This document shows, piece by piece, positions 4,522 to 8,537 of a stretch of DNA of 8,537 nucleotides. The translations under genes were made by a program, and so were the position numbers. Position 1 is the first letter of the stretch; each line of letters starts with the position of its first letter. The stretch covers positions 1 through 8,537 of the forward strand of contig DOVS01000223.1 in the NCBI GenBank assembly GCA_003519965.1. The letters are read 5' to 3'. The DNA is from Betaproteobacteria bacterium. GTDB taxonomy: Bacteria; Pseudomonadota; Gammaproteobacteria; Burkholderiales; UBA9220. The notes beneath the pieces were generated by a model, which was given only the letters and a program-made list of their open reading frames with translations, did no database searches and was not told where the DNA came from.

Positions 4522-6741
4522 ATGGCGCGCGATATTTCCGCTGACCGCCAGCGCCTGCAATGCAACGTCCCGCAAGTGGACGATATTTTCGCGGATTGCC
4601 TGAGCGACGCCAGCGCCGTGCTTTCCCCGGCGGGAGTCACGGCCTATCTCGACGGCGCATCCGTAGTATGCAATCTAGGGCGCGGCCAGGAATTGGTGCT
4701 GATCTTCCTCGAGGAAATCCCGGCGGTGGCGAAAATCGCCGGTGAAGCCATCATCCCCGATATCGTCGAAACCGCCCGGCTGCTGTCCCGCACCGGCGCC
4801 GCCAAGGGAATCGCACCGTTTCTCTCGCTGCTGCCCGCCTGCGCCCGCCGCTTGGAAAACGCGCTGTCGCTGCGGGAATACTTCCGGCTGATCGAAACCA
4901 TGGCGCACGAAGCGTTAGGCGGCGTCGTCCCGCTGCTGGAGCGCGGCGATGTGCTACTCGGCCAACTCACCATCGGCGGCTTAAAACAGTGGATCGAATA
5001 CGGCTTGCGCAGCTACCGCCATCAGCCGCACCGCCACGGCGACTATTTCAGCCTGCAAGCGGCGGACAGCCGCGCCGCGCTTCAGCGGGAACGCCATGGC
5101 GTGCTGTTTGTCGATCACGAGCGGCGGCTGACCCTCTATTTGCGCGCCTTTTGGGCAACGGATTTATCCTTCCATCCGTATTCCCTGGCGTTCGACCAGC
5201 TGCGCACACCGCTTCCCTTTCTCGATCGGCAAGGCATTCACCTGCCGGATGTGTACGACGGCCTGAACGAGGTCCGGGGGATCGACCGCTACCGGGCGCT
5301 GATCGCCCATCTCGCCGCCCATCACGCCTTCACCACGCCGGTGATCGCGGATAATTTCAGCCCCTTTCAGCAATTGACCATCGAAACGTTCGAGGACGCG
5401 CGCATAGAACAGCTCGCCATCCGCCGTTTTCCCGGCCTGCGCCGCCTGTGGCTGGCGTTGCATCCGCTGCCCCGGGAAGGGGATTGCCCGCCGGAGCAGT
5501 CGTCCTTCCGCCACCGGCTGGCGATGCTGTCGCGCGCCTTGCTGGACCCCGCGCACCCCTATACCGATGCCGCGCTGCGGGAATATGTGGAGCTGTTTCA
5601 TCAACGCATGACGGCCGATCCCCATCATCCGACATTCAGCATCGACCTTGGCGTGGCTTATCTCAACGCTATTCAACGCCCCGACTTTCATCGGCCAAAA
5701 ATTTACTTTAAAGACACCGAGGTCAGCTACCGGGACGACAACCGCTATTTATGGCTATTCCTGGAAGACACCGACGATGACGAGGATTTTCATTCCGACC
5801 ACGGCGCGGCCAACGCCAAGGAAGAAACGCCTCAGGACGGCGCGTTGTTTTCCCGCCATCATCCCGAATGGGATGACCAGGCCCAGAATTACCGGCCCGA
5901 CTGGGTAACGGTGCGCGAAGCGCTGCAACCCGCCGCCGACCCCGCGATCATCGACCAACTGCTCGCCAAACATCGGTCGCTGGCCAGAAAATTAAAACGG
6001 ATCGTCGACCTGCTGAAGCCACAGCAGCACGTACGCGTTCGTTACCAGGAAGACGGCGACGCACTCGACCTGGATATCGCCATTCGCGCCATGGTGGACT
6101 ACAAAACCGGCGCGACGCCCGATCCGCGGGTTCATTTCAGCCACCGCCACGACGGGCGGGATATTGCCGTCACCCTGCTGCTCGATCTCTCCCAGTCGGT
6201 TAACGACACCCCCGCCGGTCTCGACGGCAGCGTGCTGCAACTCAGCCAGGAAGCCGTCACCTTGCTCGCCTGGGCGGTCGATGCGCTGGGCGACCCGTTC
6301 TCCATCGCCGGCTTCGCCTCCAATACCCGCTTCGACGTGCGCTATTTCCACTTTAAGGGGTTCGACGAACCATGGGGGGATACCGTCAAGAGCCGGCTGG
6401 CCGGCATGCAAGGCGGATTGTCCACCCGCATGGGCGCGGCGTTGCGCCACGCCGGCCACTATCTGTCCAAGCGGCGCAACAGCAAGAAACTCCTGCTGTT
6501 GCTTACCGACGGCGAACCGCACGACATCGACACGGAAGACCCGGACACGCTCAAGGAGGACGCGCGCAAGGCGGTGGCGGAGCTGGCCGCCGCGGGCGTC
6601 GCCACCTATTGCATCACCCTCGACCCCCACGCCGACGCCTATGTCGCCGATATTTTCGGCCCTCGCGGCTATACCGTGGTCGACCATATCGACAAACTGC
6701 CCGAGCGCTTGCCGCAGCTCTTTATGTCATTGACGAAATAG
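4522..6741 (+). CDS. cbbO: CbbO, von Willebrand A subunit of RuBisCO activase
   Basis: This 739-residue protein has a large N-terminal region (about 1-500) typical of the CbbO/NorD group and a C-terminal von Willebrand A domain (about 545-739). The metal-ion-dependent adhesion site is intact: DLSQS at 555-559, Ser634-Thr635 in GGLSTRMG, and Asp663 in LLTDGEP. In characterised systems CbbO is the adaptor that docks the CbbQ ring onto RuBisCO through this metal site. A very acidic stretch (EDTDDDED, about 415-422) marks a probable flexible linker between the two halves. The gene follows cbbQ by 6 nt and is the last gene of that unit. No T-run terminator is visible in the 27 bp before the convergent hydrolase gene. 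NorD of denitrification is the nearest alternative family, and the RuBisCO neighbour decides against it. Confidence 0.95.
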   Translation: MARDISADRQRLQCNVPQVDDIFADCLSDASAVLSPAGVTAYLDGASVVCNLGRGQELVLIFLEEIPAVAKIAGEAIIPDIVETARLLSRTGAAKGIAPFLSLLPACARRLENALSLREYFRLIETMAHEALGGVVPLLERGDVLLGQLTIGGLKQWIEYGLRSYRHQPHRHGDYFSLQAADSRAALQRERHGVLFVDHERRLTLYLRAFWATDLSFHPYSLAFDQLRTPLPFLDRQGIHLPDVYDGLNEVRGIDRYRALIAHLAAHHAFTTPVIADNFSPFQQLTIETFEDARIEQLAIRRFPGLRRLWLALHPLPREGDCPPEQSSFRHRLAMLSRALLDPAHPYTDAALREYVELFHQRMTADPHHPTFSIDLGVAYLNAIQRPDFHRPKIYFKDTEVSYRDDNRYLWLFLEDTDDDEDFHSDHGAANAKEETPQDGALFSRHHPEWDDQAQNYRPDWVTVREALQPAADPAIIDQLLAKHRSLARKLKRIVDLLKPQQHVRVRYQEDGDALDLDIAIRAMVDYKTGATPDPRVHFSHRHDGRDIAVTLLLDLSQSVNDTPAGLDGSVLQLSQEAVTLLAWAVDALGDPFSIAGFASNTRFDVRYFHFKGFDEPWGDTVKSRLAGMQGGLSTRMGAALRHAGHYLSKRRNSKKLLLLLTDGEPHDIDTEDPDTLKEDARKAVAELAAAGVATYCITLDPHADAYVADIFGPRGYTVVDHIDKLPERLPQLFMSLTK

Positions 6742-6768
6742 CGCGGCCGCCGGAAACGGCGCTTCGCG

Positions 6769-7506
6769 CTAACCGCCTATCGCACGGTTCAAGAATGCCC
6801 GCACATCGCGCACCAGCGTATCGTCTCGACCGTCGAAAAAATGATCCGCGCCCGGCGCCATGATTTGGACGGATCCGCGGCGAGTGCGAATCGCCTCCGC
6901 CCGCTGCGCCGCGCCATGCAGCACCGCCGGCCGATCTTCCTCGCCGAATAAGTCGAGCACCGGAAAACGGCTATGCGTCAATCCGCTGCTGAAACGCCCC
7001 GGCATGCCGATCGCCACCCACGCGGCTAACGGCGCAGCGGGATGACGGGAAAGGTAATGGTCGGCCATGCGCGACCCCATGCTATGAGAGACCACTGCGA
7101 TTTTTCGGTATCCCTTGCGCTGCAGGAAACGGATGGCGGCGGCAATGCGCTGGCCGGCCTCGCCGAACGTGCTCGTGTAAGCGTCCGCCTCGGCGCCGGG
7201 AGCCAGCACCGGCATTTGGATAGATAAGGTAGTGTAGCCCGCGTCCGGCAAGCGGGTGCGCAGCACGCCGATTAATCCCCAATTCGGCTGCACCCCCATG
7301 CCATGAATCAGCACCACCGCCGCCTTGGCGCGGGGCGCCCGCGTCAACAGGGAAAGAAAACGGTGGCCGGCCGCGTCCAGATACACCGGTTCTCCCACGA
7401 CGATGGCGGGGATGATTTCGTTCGCCCATTGTTTTTCCCGCGCATAATCGGCGGCCTGGGCCAGGGTGGTAAAGACGACCAACAACAGCAGCATCGCGTA
7501 ACGCAT
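6769..7506 (-). CDS. Secreted alpha/beta hydrolase, DUF3530-like
   Basis: This 245-residue protein looks like an exported alpha/beta hydrolase. Residues 1-18 (MRYAMLLLLVVFTTLAQA) form a short signal peptide with likely cleavage before ADYA. An oxyanion-type HGMG sits at 68-71, the nucleophile elbow is SHSMG with Ser142, and His222 in GADHFF is the likely catalytic base; the acid is probably in the LDLFGEED segment (184-191). The QMPVLAPGA stretch near 97-105 recalls the DUF3530 group, whose substrates are unknown. A strong Shine-Dalgarno (AAAGGAGG, 7511-7518) precedes the ATG. The gene begins 14 bp after the TauE/SafE stop and is almost certainly in its operon. It is convergent with cbbO, so it is not part of the cbb unit. 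Substrate and role cannot be read from the sequence. Confidence 0.85.
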   Translation of the reverse strand: MRYAMLLLLVVFTTLAQAADYAREKQWANEIIPAIVVGEPVYLDAAGHRFLSLLTRAPRAKAAVVLIHGMGVQPNWGLIGVLRTRLPDAGYTTLSIQMPVLAPGAEADAYTSTFGEAGQRIAAAIRFLQRKGYRKIAVVSHSMGSRMADHYLSRHPAAPLAAWVAIGMPGRFSSGLTHSRFPVLDLFGEEDRPAVLHGAAQRAEAIRTRRGSVQIMAPGADHFFDGRDDTLVRDVRAFLNRAIGG

Positions 7507-7510
7507 GACG

Positions 7511-7518
7511 CCTCCTTT
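7511..7518 (-). promoter_or_regulatory. Strong ribosome binding site of the hydrolase gene
   Basis: AAAGGAGG on the minus strand lies 4 nt before the hydrolase ATG and occupies most of the 14-bp gap after the TauE/SafE stop. It is the best Shine-Dalgarno match in the window, in contrast to the TauE/SafE gene, which has almost none. Confidence 0.85.
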
Positions 7519-7520
7519 CC

Positions 7521-8315
7521 CTACAGCAGGCTGATTGCCAATTTAACGCCCAGTCCATACAACAATAGCGCAAAAATCTTCTTTAACCGGCCGACGGGCA
7601 AACGATGCGCGAGACGCGCGCCCACCGGCGCGGTGCTAATGCTCGCCAGCACCAATCCGCCCAGGGCGGGCAGATAAACGAAACCCAAGCGATAGGGCGG
7701 CGGCCCAGCCAGCGGCCAACCGCTGACGATATAGCCCAGCGTCGCCGCCAACGCGATGGGAAAACCAATGGCGGCGGAAGTGCCGATCGCGGTGCGCATA
7801 TTGACGTTGCACCAAGAAAGAAAGGGAACGGACAATGAACCGCCGCCGATGCCGAGCAAGCTGGACACCCCGCCGATCACGCCGCCGACGGCAAACAGGC
7901 CGCCCCTGCCGGGAAGACCGCGCGCCGCCGTCGGCCTGATGCCGAACAGCATTTGGGTGGCGGCGTAGAATTCGAAGCAAACCAGCAGCAATTTCAGCTT
8001 ACCGGTGGAAAACGCCGTGGCGGCGAACGCGCCGGCTAATCCGCCAATCACGATTCCGGGAGCGGCGGCGCGCACGACGCGCCAGTCCACCGCGCGCCGC
8101 GCATGGTGCGCGCGCACCGACGACAGCGAAGTGAAGACGATGCTGGCCAAAGAAGTACCCAAGGCCAGGTGCATGACCTGGCCGGCGGGAAAGTGCTGCG
8201 CGGTGAAAATAAACGCCAGCACGGGAACAATCACCAGTCCGCCGCCCACTCCCAGCAGACCGGCAAGCAGACCGGCGAATGCGCCGGTGGCGAGATACAA
8301 CGCCCAGGCCGTCAT
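7521..8315 (-). CDS. TauE/SafE (sulfite exporter) family membrane transporter
   Basis: This 264-residue protein is strongly hydrophobic, with about eight membrane segments. Two homologous halves are visible: the motif GLLGVGGGLVIVPVL (19-33) recurs as LLGIGGGSLSVPFL (153-166), and ALGTSLA (51-57) recurs as AIGTSAA (176-182). This internal repeat defines the TauE/SafE (DUF81) family in the inner membrane, whose members export sulfite, sulfoacetate or other organic anions. With a DsrE-like gene nearby a sulfur substrate is attractive, but the family is broad. The ATG at 8315 is fixed by an in-frame stop 15 nt upstream; the ribosome binding site is poor (only TAAG just before the ATG). The gene lies 58 bp downstream of the EVE-domain gene and 14 bp upstream of the hydrolase gene, so the three probably form one operon. 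Confidence 0.9.
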   Translation of the reverse strand: MTAWALYLATGAFAGLLAGLLGVGGGLVIVPVLAFIFTAQHFPAGQVMHLALGTSLASIVFTSLSSVRAHHARRAVDWRVVRAAAPGIVIGGLAGAFAATAFSTGKLKLLLVCFEFYAATQMLFGIRPTAARGLPGRGGLFAVGGVIGGVSSLLGIGGGSLSVPFLSWCNVNMRTAIGTSAAIGFPIALAATLGYIVSGWPLAGPPPYRLGFVYLPALGGLVLASISTAPVGARLAHRLPVGRLKKIFALLLYGLGVKLAISLL

Positions 8316-8373
8316 ACTTAGGCGGCCTGATTAAAGAACGACCCGATCCGCCAATCGCCGCCGCGCCACGGCG

Positions 8374-8537
8374 TCATCCGCCCAACCGCTGTACGATGAA
8401 TATCCAATCCCGTGGATCGACCGGAGTGATCGATAAGCGGTTGCCCCGTTGCAGGATGCGTAGGGCCGCTAATTCGGGGTAGGCGCGTAGCGCCTTCAGC
8501 GGCAAAAAGGCGGTTTTTCGCACCCGTTTGATGTCGA
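8374..8537 (-). CDS. EVE-domain protein, C-terminal part (cut by window edge)
   Basis: The minus strand reads open from the right edge to a TGA at 8374-8376, giving the last 53 residues. They begin DIKRVRKTAFLPLKALRAYP and include a GNRLSITPVD segment and a DWIFIV segment before the end. This matches the C-terminal end of EVE-domain proteins, where a V-D-V-x-x-V-R strand, a leucine-rich stretch, a small basic RGxRLSVxPV motif and a final Trp-containing helix are typical. EVE domains are PUA/YTH-like folds thought to bind modified bases in nucleic acids. The start codon and about two thirds of the gene lie outside the window. It is followed by the TauE/SafE gene on the same strand. Confidence 0.82.
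   Translation of the reverse strand, partial: DIKRVRKTAFLPLKALRAYPELAALRILQRGNRLSITPVDPRDWIFIVQRLGG

Noticed and set aside
5992..6687. 231-codon minus-strand open frame opposite cbbO
   Set aside because: It is antisense to the intact von Willebrand A domain of cbbO and has the composition of a GC-rich shadow frame.
6742..6768. Possible bidirectional terminator between cbbO and the hydrolase gene
   Set aside because: Only 4-bp GC stems (such as GCCG/CGGC) can be drawn and no T run is present on either strand.
8279..8482. 67-codon plus-strand frame near the right edge
   Set aside because: It overlaps the TauE/SafE start and the EVE-domain coding region on the other strand, both of which match known families.
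1..8537. CRISPR array, insertion sequence, tRNA or rRNA gene
   Set aside because: I found no regularly spaced repeats, transposase reading frame, terminal repeats or structural RNA signatures anywhere in the window.

Overview
The window comes from a GC-rich, probably autotrophic proteobacterium. A chemolithoautotrophic, sulfur-oxidising gammaproteobacterium or Acidithiobacillia-like lineage fits best. The reasons are a complete form II RuBisCO with its CbbQ/CbbO activase pair and a divergent CbbR regulator, plus an exported DsrE-like protein and a TauE/SafE-type transporter, both of families often linked to sulfur compounds. The species cannot be named from the sequence alone.

Layout, left to right. 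Positions 1-203 are AT-rich and hold no gene I can support. A near-perfect terminator hairpin (204-232) closes a minus-strand gene for an exported DsrE/DsrF-like protein (255-782). Upstream of it, still on the minus strand, is cbbR (997-1911), a LysR-type regulator. A 181-bp divergent control region (1912-2092) separates cbbR from plus-strand cbbM (2093-3472), which ends at a textbook terminator (3499-3526). A second control region (about 3581-3660) then drives cbbQ (3706-4515) and cbbO (4522-6741). Convergent to these, on the minus strand, lies a run of three genes: the C-terminal end of an EVE-domain protein cut by the window edge (8374-8537), a TauE/SafE membrane transporter (7521-8315) and a secreted alpha/beta hydrolase (6769-7506).

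How it works together. CbbM fixes CO2. CbbQ (AAA+ ATPase) and CbbO (von Willebrand A protein) together should form the remodelling motor that removes inhibitory sugar phosphates from RuBisCO. CbbR should sense a metabolic signal and control the genes. The most striking point is that the control DNA in front of cbbM recurs in front of cbbQ. Two dyads (ATAAG-N6-CTTAT and AACAATCA-N7-TGACTGTT) appear in both places with almost the same spacing, the second overlapping a similarly placed -35 element. The cbb genes therefore look like two transcription units under one regulator, separated by a strong terminator, rather than one operon. A promoter for cbbR can be read on the opposite strand through the same operator, which suggests autoregulation.

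The enzymes themselves belong to known families. The less ordinary content is the regulatory architecture (duplicated operator, leader hairpin, terminator between enzyme and activase) and a few short unexplained elements near the left end.
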